The notes below the pieces were generated by a model. That model saw only the letters and a list, made by a program, of their open reading frames with translations. It was not told the origin of the DNA and made no database searches. Source: Eucommia ulmoides (lineage: Eukaryota; Streptophyta; Magnoliopsida; Garryales; Eucommiaceae). Taken from it: a stretch of DNA of 64,000 bases. A program made the position numbers and the translations under genes. The stretch spans positions 1,178,001-1,242,000 of the forward strand of contig JAENRU010000484.1 of assembly GCA_016647705.1 (NCBI GenBank), read 5' to 3'. Below, piece after piece: positions 12,252 through 23,170 of the stretch (positions are counted from its first letter, which is position 1; each line of letters starts with the position of its first letter).

Positions 12252-14063
12252 TCTTAGTTTATAGTCCAGTGGTCAATTGTAACTAAAAAGTAAAATTTAT
12301 TGTAATTAAAATTGCTAACAAAAGTTTTAGTTACAAAGTAGACAGTGGAGGTAGCAAACGGCGGACTCTAATGTCAGTCAACTCCGGTAACATTATAAAT
12401 TAATCATGAATATTAATGGTACCCATGTTAATAATCTATTAATAAATCACAAATGGTTTTGTTGACTAAGACATTTCAACGGCTTGGATTAACTTGAAAT
12501 GAATCTACAATTGAGATTACCGCGGAGTATATAAATAACCGCCACACTCATTAAAGGATCATTGAGAAAAGCTCAAGTGATGATTTTTGCAACTAATATG
12601 TAAAGGGCACTGAGTTTGATCATTCTTCTTCATACTTTTTTTTTTCTTCTCTTTTGCCCCAAATTAATTCACGTATCCAGCCCTAATGTACTACACCGTA
12701 AGTTCACAGCTCCACCCCTTCATCCACGATCATGAGAAAACTTCCATTCCTCTCATATCTCGCTGATCAATCACCTTCCATGTCTCGCCGATCACTCCCA
12801 CGTTCGCATCCCTCCTCCATGATGAAGCATCATCCATTTTTAATCCTCTCCTCTTAATCCTAATTGTAATGATTCTCCCCTTCCATATCAAGAAATCATT
12901 CACCGATCGTAGCCTAACTCAAGGTTCCAACCAAGAACCGGGGATTTTTCAAAATTGCAGGAGAGACTAAGACTAATCGAGTGATGAGGTGAATGTATGT
13001 GAGAGAGAGAGAGATAGAGATAATGCAGATCCATAATTGGAGTTCAGAAAGAGATAATGCAGATCCATAATTAGAGTTCAGAAAGTAGAGTATAAAAAAA
13101 ATGGAGACTTCTCGTGTTAAAGCAACACTTTGCCTTGGATCGAAAACACATTTTTGAAGGGAGCAACATTGTTCTTTATGATCAAATGATTTCGACGTAG
13201 GAAGAGAGCATGCGTTTATTGAAGGAATTTATCACTAAACATAATGTTCCAAATGATGTCCCTAACGAACCTGATGAAATCTCGTCTAATGAAGAAGATG
13301 ATGATCGTGGTGAGAATATGGAGAAGCCTCCGGTTAAGCAAAAAATGTTGGTAAAATATAGTCGAAAATGAATTAAATAATTAAACAATTAATTATTTAA
13401 TCAATTATTAATTGTAGAATAAAAAAAAAAAAGAAACAGTTCTAATTTATTTGTTATAAAAACATTCTAGATAACATCACAAGAAAAAATATTATAAGCC
13501 AGAAGGAAAACAAAAACAAAAAGAAGAATAAGTGTTGTAAGACAATAAAACAGACAGAAACAGAAAACATAATGTGTATTAACAAGAAACAAAAACAAAA
13601 ATATTAAAATAGAAGATCGAGACAATTGTTTGATGATTTGTCCTTAAAGTAGATTTCGCCTTTGCTGAGCGTTTGTCTCTCAATATACAACGATCAGACT
13701 GTTACTGGTATCAACATTAGAAACCAGAAGTCGGGCGAACAAGAAAAATGTAGAACTCTCTTAAAATAAGAACAAGAAAGAGAAAGAAACTCCCTGCTGA
13801 AAATAAGAATGCAATGCAGCTTGTCTAATGCTGAGAATGCAAACCTTTTTATAAGGAGTAAAAATCAACCTGAAGAAGTATAAGATTTAATGCATTCAAT
13901 GGACAACAATAACTTTCATATAGTTACACACCTAAAGAGTCTTCAGGTTTTTGTAACTCTCAACAATTACACCTGAACAAACAACCTTCAGGTTATGACT
14001 TCTCTCAAGTTATAAAACCTGCAATTTATACTTTAGACTGTGTTTGGTTTGAAATTTTTAAGA
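12252..14063. other. Intergenic DNA, possible retroelement debris
   Basis: No convincing gene is present. A short acidic reading frame on the plus strand at about 13211-13360 has no recognisable family. The stretch 13400-14060 ends in a minus-strand CTTATAAAAAGG TATA-like word (about 13849-13860) and might be an LTR fragment. This could not be confirmed because no partner LTR is visible. Confidence 0.35.
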
Positions 14064-14822
14064 TCTGGTGTCACACCCCACCTCGGACACTCGTCATGCG
14101 GGGCCGACGTGACGACAACACAACAACACACTGAACGCCAAACAAACTAGGAAACGACAAAGGACATATACCAATTGGATATATACAACCGCAAATGTCA
14201 CCAGATACAACCTCTCTAGTTAGGGACACACCCATCCCTGGAAATAATATTAACACAAAAATATAAAACTTTCCAAGAACCTCTAACAGGTTCGCCTCAG
14301 ACAGCTCTTCCCAAAGTTACTCCCACACTATACCAATACCAGACTCTACCTATTGCCAGTAGGAGACCGACTCCTATGATGTTGTACCTGCGAGTGTACT
14401 GCCTTCTTAGTAAAAATATTTTATAATAATAATTTATTCTAAATAATACCACATTTTATGGATCAAGCGGAAGTATATAAACATCACATAGCTAGTAAAA
14501 ATCTCCATAATATAAGCAGTGAAAATAAATCAATATATATATATTATATAAGTTCCATTCAAACCCATCTAGTATAAAATAATACGAATCACCATATATA
14601 AGTAAATCACCAAATATAAGTAAAACACCACATCTCAAAACACTATCCCATCACACCACTCACTAGCCAGCCATAGTGATTGTTTAACTTCACGATCGGG
14701 AGTTGCAACGGTACCGTAACCATCTATAGGATATGTCTTCCTAGCGGACCTAATTGCGTACATCACCGCCTACGGGACGTCTCCGGAGGCCATAATATAA
14801 ATCACCACATAATATCGATCAC

Positions 14823-14951
14823 CAAATATAAATCACCACCTGCCGGACCACCCTTCGGACATGACATAATATAAATCACCACCTGCCGGACCACCCTTCG
14901 GACAGGACATAATATAAATCACCACCTACCGGACCACCCTCCGGACAGGAC
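14823..14951. repeat. 43-bp tandem repeat inside solo LTR A
   Basis: Three nearly identical 43-bp units contain ATAATATAAATCACCACC followed by a CCGGACCACCCTTCGGACAG word. Partial units flank the array (from about 14763 and to about 15035). The GGACCACCCTTCGG part could form a small hairpin. Confidence 0.85.
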
Positions 14952-16668
14952 ATAAACTATGGCATAGTCAATTCAAATCACAATCAATATTCATCTGCCA
15001 GACCACCCTCCGGACAGACCATAATATAAATCACCATCTCATCAATATCGTCAAAACAATAACGTCATCGTAAAACTACAAACAAAATCACCATTCTGCC
15101 GAAACAGATAATCACCATCGTCAAATCAATAACACCGTCAAATCACCAATATCCACCTCATTTCCAAAACTGATTTAATTCAAAAATCATGTTTTTCCCA
15201 CCTTTTATTAAAACCACCAAATCTAACAGATTTATTTATAAAGTCTTTCTTTTTAAAACCCAAACAATTCAATGGAAATCCATTTTACCAACTCACCCAT
15301 AATTGGTTTGATCCATATCATTTATAAAATCATACAGTCCAAGTAAAACCATTTTACACATGCATTTATATATATAAAAATAGTTTGGCAAGAAGACAGT
15401 ACACTCACCTCGATATCCGCTTTCGTAAACTTTAACCGACTATCCCCTATCCGAACTCTGGTGCCTACGAACCTAATGGTGACAGGGCCTAAATTAATAT
15501 TTTTGTATAAAAACAAACTAATCACGCCATGAAATCCTAATCTCCTTAATTTCTTATTTCCCATATTTTATTACGAAATATAACTATTCAACTAGTATCG
15601 CTTCGTTACGGTTTACTAAATAAACTTTATTCATGCGAACACATAACGCTAATTTCAACGATAATGATAATATGTATTTGATATTGAGACAATTAAATGT
15701 ATTTATAAAAGAAATGCGGAATTCTACCTTCCTCAAATTTTTCATCGACTGCGAGATTGGATTTATATTTTTTCGTGGGGTGATTTGTGAAATTTCTCCA
15801 TTTTCCTTTCTTCTTCCCTTTTCTTTTCTTTTTCTCCTTTCTTTCCCACGCTCTTTTTTTCCCGCCTGCGTAACTGTTTCTGTTCAGCTACTGTCCTCGC
15901 CGCAGCGACGAAATCCCCACCACCGCGGCGAATCAACCAGACACTGCTCCCAGAAGTTTTACCGTCGCGGTGACGAAAATTCCGCCGCGGCAAACGCTTG
16001 AGATTTCTTGTCTTCTTTCTCTGTTTTCTTTTCTTCTTCCTCGTTTCTGCGTCTGCTTCGGTTTAGGGACCAGCCGTTGACCACCAATCTCACTTCTCCC
16101 CACCTTCACCGGCCGACCCTCTTCAACGATCAAACCACCCATACCGCAACAAACACAATACACACAGTCACACACACTATTCTCTCTCTCTAACTTACCA
16201 GCCGACAGCCTCACCCACTAACAACACACACACGCACACGCTGTCGGACACACACAAACACAGACACACGCACACTTACCAAACGACAGCCAAATCAACA
16301 CGCATGCACACCGTCGGAACACTCACGCCACCGTCACCACCGTCGACGATACCCACACACCACCGGACCGACAACACACACACATACACAACTGAACTGA
16401 AAAACAGAGCACACATAACACCCACAAACCTCTCAAACACCCACACCCACACAATCACCACCACCACCATAAGCAGCAACAACACACACGGCCCATACCT
16501 CATCCCCTCAACGGAAATAGAAAAACAGGGACACACACACACATACAACAACGGCACCCCCTACCAGTGAACCAAACTGCTAACCCGACCTCTCTCTTCC
16601 TTCTCTTCGGCTCTCCTCTCTCTTTCCCGTTCATTCTCTCTTTCTTCTTCGCAATCCTTCTCCGATCT

Positions 16669-16671
<3 letters not shown>

Positions 16672-16701
<30 letters not shown>
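16672..16701. repeat. (TA)n microsatellite
   Basis: An uninterrupted AT dinucleotide run near the right part of solo LTR A. Confidence 0.9.
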
Positions 16702-16704
<3 letters not shown>

Positions 16705-16767
16705 CGTGTGTATATTGATCAAAAGGCAGGCCACGCGTCCCATTTTCTCCTTCCGTTTCCACCGACT

Positions 16768-16770
<3 letters not shown>

Positions 16771-16829
<59 letters not shown>
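16771..16829. repeat. (TA)n microsatellite
   Basis: About 29 uninterrupted TA units near the right end of solo LTR A. Confidence 0.9.
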
Positions 16830-16832
<3 letters not shown>

Positions 16833-17123
16833 ACATTAACCCCCCCTCATTTTTATTAAGTTTAATGTTTTTATGTTAATACTTTGAAGATTTATACTTT
16901 GACCCCCTAAACTTTTATATCACAAATTAAATTTCGAAATCCGCCCTCACAATTTTAGTTAGGATAGAAATTAAACCCATTCTGAATTTTTTTAATGTTT
17001 ATGAAAATTTGCAATTTATCCCCTCAAATTCATAATTACCATCATCAACTCTGTTATTTCCAAAGTAATTTTAAATAAAATTTTAAATTACACATATACC
17101 CAAGGTCGGGGTCTTACATTTGG

Positions 17124-18908
17124 TACAAAACATATCAAGTCCAAGTCAAACATTCTCTGAGGCCCAAGGCCCAGGTCCAGGCCCCAGGACCCGAGACGGC
17201 AGTAGCTACGCGCATGTGGCTTTATTTATTTTATAATCTTTAGCCTTCTTTTTGCCCATATCTTTCAATGCCCTAGAGCGCTTACCTACAAGAGGTATCT
17301 TGAGCCTTAATAAATGACTTCTCATCTTCTTAGATTACCAATGTGGGATAACTTATACTACACGTCAATCAATGTCTTCATGTGGGTACTTTAATGAACA
17401 ATTTTATTTCACCCCTTAAATGAATTACACAAATAAACATACTGCATTCATCTCCTCACCAAGGAAAACATATGAATATATTTATAGATCTCAAATTATT
17501 ATTGGTCCCACAAATAATTTTGTCACATAATATCAAAAAAAATCATTTAATATAACAAAAATAACTCCAGTTTTGGGGGAATTAGCTTAGCGGGGCATTG
17601 GGTTAGTGTTCCTGCTTTTTTTTTTCCAAAAAACATGGAACAAAAACAGGGAAAAAAAATCTGCTTTAGGGAATTAGCTCTTTTTTGTTTTTGTTTCCAA
17701 CAAACATGGAACAAAAGCTGACAAATAAAAAAAATGTTTGTTTTTCGGATTATGTTTGGAAACAAAAAATTAGAAATATAAACTATTGTTCAATATTTAT
17801 GTTTTAAGAGATTAATGAATTATAGAACTAAAAAAAAAAAAAAAAAAAAACCACGTGTGCACTTTTTTTTTTTTTTTTTTAAATATATTTTGCCCCCTCG
17901 TTGTTTGTATAAAATTGGAAATTTTGAGATCGTTGAACCCTCACAACAATGTCGAAGGTTAGTTGTGGTAATTTATCTTCTCTCACATTGCCAGATTGGT
18001 ATTATCACGTGTAATATGTGTTGTTTTGGTTAAATGGAGACCCTTGTGAAGAAAAAAGATTTGATCGGCTTCTGGTATGTTTCTAATTTTGTAGGACAGA
18101 ATTTTGAGAATAAATCAGATGTGTTATCAATTTTGATATTTGCAAATCTATAGTGTTGGCAACTTGGTTTATTTGTGTTAGGCCTTCACAAAGGTTGTCA
18201 AGTACATTTGTGAACTCCAATGTCTGTTTACTCTCTAAATGGTATTTAGTTTTTCGATTATCAAATGGTTGCGAGTAAAATGTTAATAAGGACAAAGATT
18301 GCCCCAATTTTGGTAGTTGTTCAACTATTTTAACCAGCCTTTGTATTTGGTATCGTTATTTTAAATTTGTTTCTTATATTGAGTTTGATTGTAAGTGTTA
18401 CCACTCCATTTAAATTGCTTGAATTATTAGGGCATTCATTTCTTATTGAGTTTGTTTATTTTTGTAATTATAGTTGCTATTTCGAAACAACTTAGCATAT
18501 ATTCAAGTCAAAGGAGGATGATTTTGTTGTTCTTTAAATGTTCATGGGTGAACTCTTACCCTTATTGATTGAGTGATTTATTTCCACTATTGTGTTGATT
18601 AATGTATTTTATGTTCTTAAACTGCAATTTTGGTCATTAGTGATATGAATGGCTAGACACTTACTTTTTTTTTTTTTTTTTTTGGCGTTATATCTAGCAG
18701 AAAATGTGTAGAAATTATTTATTAATAGATTTACTTTGGCATTGTACTATTTTTAAATGTTTCAAGAGTAATTTTTTTTGTTTAATGCTAATATGATAAT
18801 AAAATTAATTTTATTATTGTATATTAAAATTTTTTGACATACGTTTTTTAAATGCAGTTGTTGACATATAATGCCATTTGGGGGTTATATAAATAAAAAA
18901 ATGAATTG

Positions 18909-18949
<41 letters not shown>

Positions 18950-19058
18950 TTGTTTTGTTTTGTTTTTTTTATACATTTTTTATTTTATTTTTTTATTTTT
19001 CTTTCTTCCTCTTTTTTCCTCCTCCTTTGTTTAGCTTCTTCTTCGTTGTTCTCTAACC
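17124..19058. other. Intergenic DNA between the two solo LTRs
   Basis: No gene is recognised. It contains long A and T homopolymers (17829-17880, 18665-18683), an imperfect direct repeat with AACATGGAACAAAA (17632-17646 and 17702-17716), and a (TA)n run at about 18915-18946. Confidence 0.5.
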
Positions 19059-19686
19059 CTGCATGTCACGACCCATCCCGGAACCCGTCATCCCGAGACT
19101 GGCGTGACTACAACATGACATCACCAATACCCAATCAACCAAATTTAAGACGATATGTTCCCACCATATAATACAAACATTTAAATGGGGAACACACCCA
19201 TCCCATCAATATATTTTCCTAACAAACAATATTCACCTATGAACCTTTTAACGGTTCGTCTTGGATAGTTTCTCTCAAACACCTCTATGACTTCATTACG
19301 CAGCTTTACCTAGTGCCAGTAGGGGACCGACTCCTAGCCGTTGTACCTGCGAATGTACTGCCTTCTTAGTAAAACATTTTTAAAATATTAATACGTTCCA
19401 AATATTTCCACAATTTAGTATGGATCAAACACAGGTATTTAAGCAATGGAAATAGGCGCTATAGATAAGTTCTAGCCAGATTCATCTTAGTACAAAATCA
19501 TACCAATCATCATAATAAATAATGTCAAATCAATCAATATACGTAACACACCACATCTCAAGCACCAATCTCGACACACACCTCCAACACACACACACTG
19601 GCCAGCCCTAGTGATCGTTTTAACCTCACGATCGGGAGTTGCAACGGTACCGTATCCCGTAGGATATGCCTTCCTAACGGGATATA

Positions 19687-19788
19687 ACAACGCTCCGCTG
19701 GACTGTGCCAGACGGGTGAAACAACGCTCCGCTGGACTAAGCCAGACGGGTGAAACAACGCTCCGCTGGACTATGCCAAGCGGGTGAA
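19687..19788. repeat. 34-bp tandem repeat (3 units) inside solo LTR B
   Basis: Three consecutive 34-bp units each begin ACAACGCTCCGCTGGACT and end GCGGGTGAA or GACGGGTGAA. The array occupies the same place relative to the conserved CGATCGGGAGTTGCAACG block as the unrelated 43-bp array in LTR A. Confidence 0.85.
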
Positions 19789-19983
19789 TATCCACCACCA
19801 ATCTCCACTTCACCTCACCTGAACAACAACAACTCATCGCTACCTCAACCACAACAACTCAGCCCACCATCAACTGACACCTCAACAACAACAATGAAAT
19901 CCACAATATCAGAAATACCCAAAATAATGTTTGATCCATGTAAGTTAGAAAATTCATCTATTTCCAAATAAACACATTTTTCC

Positions 19984-19985
<2 letters not shown>

Positions 19986-20033
<48 letters not shown>
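19986..20033. repeat. (TA)n microsatellite
   Basis: About 24 TA units inside solo LTR B, just left of the conserved AAGAAGACAGTACACTCACC motif. Confidence 0.9.
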
Positions 20034-20040
<7 letters not shown>

Positions 20041-21714
20041 TTTTGCAAGAAGACAGTACACTCACCTCGATTCCCGTTTTGTACCACTGACATTGTCTGC
20101 ACTCTATCTGGACGCCAGTGCCTGCGAACCTAATAGTGGCAGAGTCTAAATTAATATCTTATCTAAAATATCCTAATAATGCAATGCCGGCTTTACATTC
20201 CGAATTGTTACTATTATATGTACCACGTATTGAAAATTAATTAATCATTAGGAAATTGTTACAATTTTTGGGATTTGTAACGCTAAATAATATTTAATTT
20301 AACGAGAATTATTAGTCGATTGAAATTTTACCTGTTTCCGAATCGTTTGGGGACCACGAGAGGGGTTTTGAATTTTCAGTGGGGTGGTTTGTGTAATTAG
20401 TCCCTTTTTTCCTTCTTCGTTCTCTCTTTGTTTCTCTTTTTTTTTTCCTCTGTTCCGGCCTTCCACCGTCCCTGCCGCAGCCGACGCCGTCCCTACCTCA
20501 GCCGACGCTGTCCCTGCCTCAGCCGACCCCTTTCGCCGGCGACTCAAACAGTGGACGGACGGACGGCATGCGCACACGCACGGCATGCACACACACACAC
20601 ACACTGTTCGGCATGCACACACACACACTGTTCCGTCATCGTGACGTCGCCGGAGCTCCGGTCACCACTATCGTCTACAATTGTCGCCGGCTATCCGAAC
20701 ACAACCCTACTCCCTTTCCACAGTCACCGTGGACCGAACAAACTTCCCGCCGGACGACGACGTCACCGGCGACTCCCTCTTCCTCCCTTCGTTTTCTGTT
20801 TTTTTTTTCCTTGCTTTGGGACTCGCCGGCGACCGACCGTGCTCCGATCACGCCACACCTTCACGAAGACGGAACACCCGTGACGTCGACCGGAACACCT
20901 ACCGGAATCGATACCCACTTCTCTCTCTCTCTAACACTCCGGCGACAACTTCGGCGGCCTCCCCCACAACGATCACTCCCACCTGATGAGAAGAGCACCC
21001 CGGAGACGGCAACGATCACGAAACACACATGCTCGTACCTGAACGGCCGACCGAATGCTCCCCCGGACGACCGGCGACGATCGCCCACCACCTTTGCCGA
21101 ACCACCACCCTCTCTCCTGAAATTTGATGACGGCACCCTCACGAAGCTCGCCGTCGACCAAGCACACCACCCCACACGATCTCCGACCACCAACCACTCA
21201 GTGGACGTCCGAACCTACTGCCGGCCGATCTCCCTCTCTCTCTCTTCTTTCTCTCTTCCGGATTTCTGCTTCCTTTCCCCGTTTTTTTTTTTTTTTTTTT
21301 TTTCTCTTGATCATGGGATTCCGTTTTGATCACAACCGGTGCGTGCCACGTCGTTCCCTGTCGGCCATGCGTTTCGTCCGACCGTCGGCGTGTGGGTGTG
21401 TATAAATAATAAAACAAAAACATTTTCCCTTAATTGCTCTTTCCTCCCCCTAATTTCCTTTAAACCCTGATTTTAATCCTTCCCAACTTTTAGAAGTTCC
21501 TAAGATTTTCAATTTTACCCCTGAAAGTTTCATTTAAATGTTAAATGTCAATTTACCTCCCCAAAATTGGGATTTACTATTTCTTTATTTTCAATTTGAC
21601 CCCTAGATTTTTTATTTGAATTTTTAATGGTCCTCGTTTCACCCCGAATTTTCACCATTACTTTACCATACCACTGAAATGACGTACCTGCTACGATTGG
21701 GGTCTTACACTGCA

Positions 21715-22399
21715 ACTCCGTCTCACCTTCGGACACCATCACCCCTGCCCAACCCTGCAAATCCGCCGCCAAAATCTTCATCCTCTACTTCATTCGTTGC
21801 TCGATTTGATTCAATTCTTTATAGTTCTTCCTAGTCTTCGATGATGGCGATGGCAAAGGATTCGCAGCAGAGTCGCGTAAGTTTTTGAGCTTTCAATTTT
21901 GTACTCTCTAGTGACGATCTTGATGAACGAAGAAGGAGCGACGACGAAGGCAATGAACGAAGAAGGAGCGACAACGATGGTAATTAATGACAAATGAGCG
22001 ACTACTTATGCAACAACGGAGACGATTATGGAGAATGGAGGAGAGAATGGAGAAAACGCATGAAGAGGAGGAAAACGATCGCGATGTCTTTGGGAAGAAG
22101 TGAGAATGAATTCATTAATAATTTCTTTATTCCAACCGTGCCCTTTTTAGGGATGGGAATAGATAGGCGCAAAAAAAAAAAAGTTTTATTTATTTATTAT
22201 TATTTCTCATTTCTTTAGAATTTCAAGAATCAATTTTATCATTCTGGGTTGGGTTGGGTTGGTAATGCAATTGGGTGTGCCAAACATATTCCAAAACATT
22301 AATCCCAAAAAAAGTTTTGACATTGGAAGGGTTGGGTTGGGCACACTAACCAAACGGACCCTTAGTGTCTTGGCAACCCGCAAAATTGTAATTAGAATA
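21715..22399. other. Intergenic DNA with a 30-bp duplication and a GGGTTGGGTTGG inverted-repeat element
   Basis: A 30-bp unit beginning ATGAACGAAGAAGGAGCGAC occurs twice in tandem (about 21922-21981). At 22244-22360 two GTTGGGTTGGG blocks with neighbouring GTGTGCCAAAC and GCACACTAACCAAAC words suggest a short MITE next to the Copia fragment. No gene is supported. Confidence 0.4.
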
Positions 22400-22775
22400 C
22401 CCAATGATCTGCCCAACATTCCAACTATGAACTCTATATCCGGACATATATATATTTGAGGGTACATTAGACTCCCTACTGCCAACGCATAAGGAATCTT
22501 TTGCATCTCTTTCTTTTCCATCTCATTTTTGGGGAATTGAGTGAGACTAAACTTGTCACCCTTATAGACAAGAGTATCTCATAGTGCACAATCTTTCATG
22601 CCAAATCTAGCAAGCATCTTTTCGATATACCTCTTTTATGATAAATTAAGGTTACCCCGAGAGCGATCTTGATGTATCTCTATTCCTAATATAAAGGAGG
22701 CTTCTCTAAGATCTTTTATTTCAAAATTCTTAGCTAGAAATCTCATGATTTCATGCAATAAACATATAGCGTTGA
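22400..22775 (-). pseudogene. Copia reverse transcriptase fragment
   Basis: Read on the minus strand from about 22770, the translation shows the C-terminal half of a Copia RT: an EIKDLREASFILGIEI block, RYIEKMLARFGMKDC, FSLTQFPKNEMEKKEM, then IPYALAVGSLMY and PDIEFIVGMLGR. The last two correspond to the conserved Copia motifs Y..AVGSLMY and RPDI.Y.V..L.R. In-frame stops interrupt it (for example after NLNLS and CAL). The match stops abruptly near 22400. It is a truncated, dead fragment with no RNase H or LTR attached. Confidence 0.8.
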
Positions 22776-23170
22776 TATGGGAGAAACTCTCGCCCACGAC
22801 TATTAAAGGCTTGAGGGTTTTGATTGGTCGGATTGAGTCAATGATCTAACTAGAAAGATATAACCCGATAATCATTTTGAATTGACTACACCAGTCCACC
22901 GGGTAAGAGGCCTTAACGGTCGGATACATAAACAAAGAAGGCCCAACAATGGGTAATCAGAACCCACGGTAATAAGGCCAAGAACAGGTTAGCCCATAAC
23001 CTCCTCGTCCCCCATGCATGACAAATGTTACAACTGACTAACCGTACGTCTGTTACGAGGTTACCGCCATATCCCACAGTTTGGGACTAACTTCGGATTG
23101 TACTAATACAAACATCCAAAATCAATTTCCCAGAAAGTGCAAACTGATCTGGTAAAAAAAAATACACTAG
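22776..23170. other. Unassigned sequence between retroelement fragments
   Basis: No coding or repeat signature was recognised. The composition is less AT-rich than the surroundings. It may be part of an LTR or internal region of one of the neighbouring relics. Confidence 0.3.

Larger units (their letters stand above)
14069..17118. mobile_element. Solo LTR A (about 3.05 kb), Ty3/gypsy-type inferred
   Basis: It starts TGTCACACCCCACC and ends GGTCGGGGTCTTACA, so it has TG...CA ends with a short inverted match. A 5-bp duplication with one transition flanks it: TCTGG (14064-14068) and TTTGG (17119-17123). The same kind of unit occurs at 19064-21709. There are no gag-pol sequences inside and no second LTR nearby, which fits a solo LTR left by LTR-LTR recombination. 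Features shared with LTR B include a conserved block with CACGATCGGGAGTTGCAACG (14691-14710), the motif GAGTGTACTGCCTTCTT, and its inverted partner. Plant chromovirus LTRs of this length with TGTCAC/TGTAAG ends are known; the lineage is an inference. Confidence 0.75.
19064..21709. mobile_element. Solo LTR B (about 2.65 kb), same family as solo LTR A
   Basis: It starts TGTCACGACCCATCC and ends GATTGGGGTCTTACA. A perfect 5-bp duplication CTGCA flanks it (19059-19063 and 21710-21714). Collinear blocks shared with LTR A are the GTGCCAGTAGGGGACCGACT block, CACGATCGGGAGTTGCAACG (19627-19646), GCAAGAAGACAGTACACTCA (20045-20064), and a CT-rich to GC-rich right half with many CCGCCG/GCCGAC words. There is no internal retrotransposon coding sequence. 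The long GC-rich plus-strand frames at 20384-21405 are not supported as genes; they overlap in several frames and are low in complexity. Confidence 0.8.

Noticed and set aside
14763..15035. CRISPR-like array (43-bp regular units)
   Set aside because: Units are tandem without unique spacers, in a plant LTR; not a CRISPR.
16276..16570. Frames rich in T/H or V/C around 16.3-16.6 kb
   Set aside because: They translate a (CA)n-rich stretch of solo LTR A in both directions.
14069..17118. CACTA or Mutator transposon suggested by TGTCACACCCC and GGGGTCTTACA inverted ends
   Set aside because: The 5-bp flanking duplications and TG...CA ends point to a solo LTR.
20384..21423. Long overlapping GC-rich reading frames on both strands in solo LTR B (up to 253 residues)
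   Set aside because: They overlap in several frames, are rich in S/T/P/H from CT- and CA-rich repeats, and show no domain. The same region in solo LTR A has different frames.
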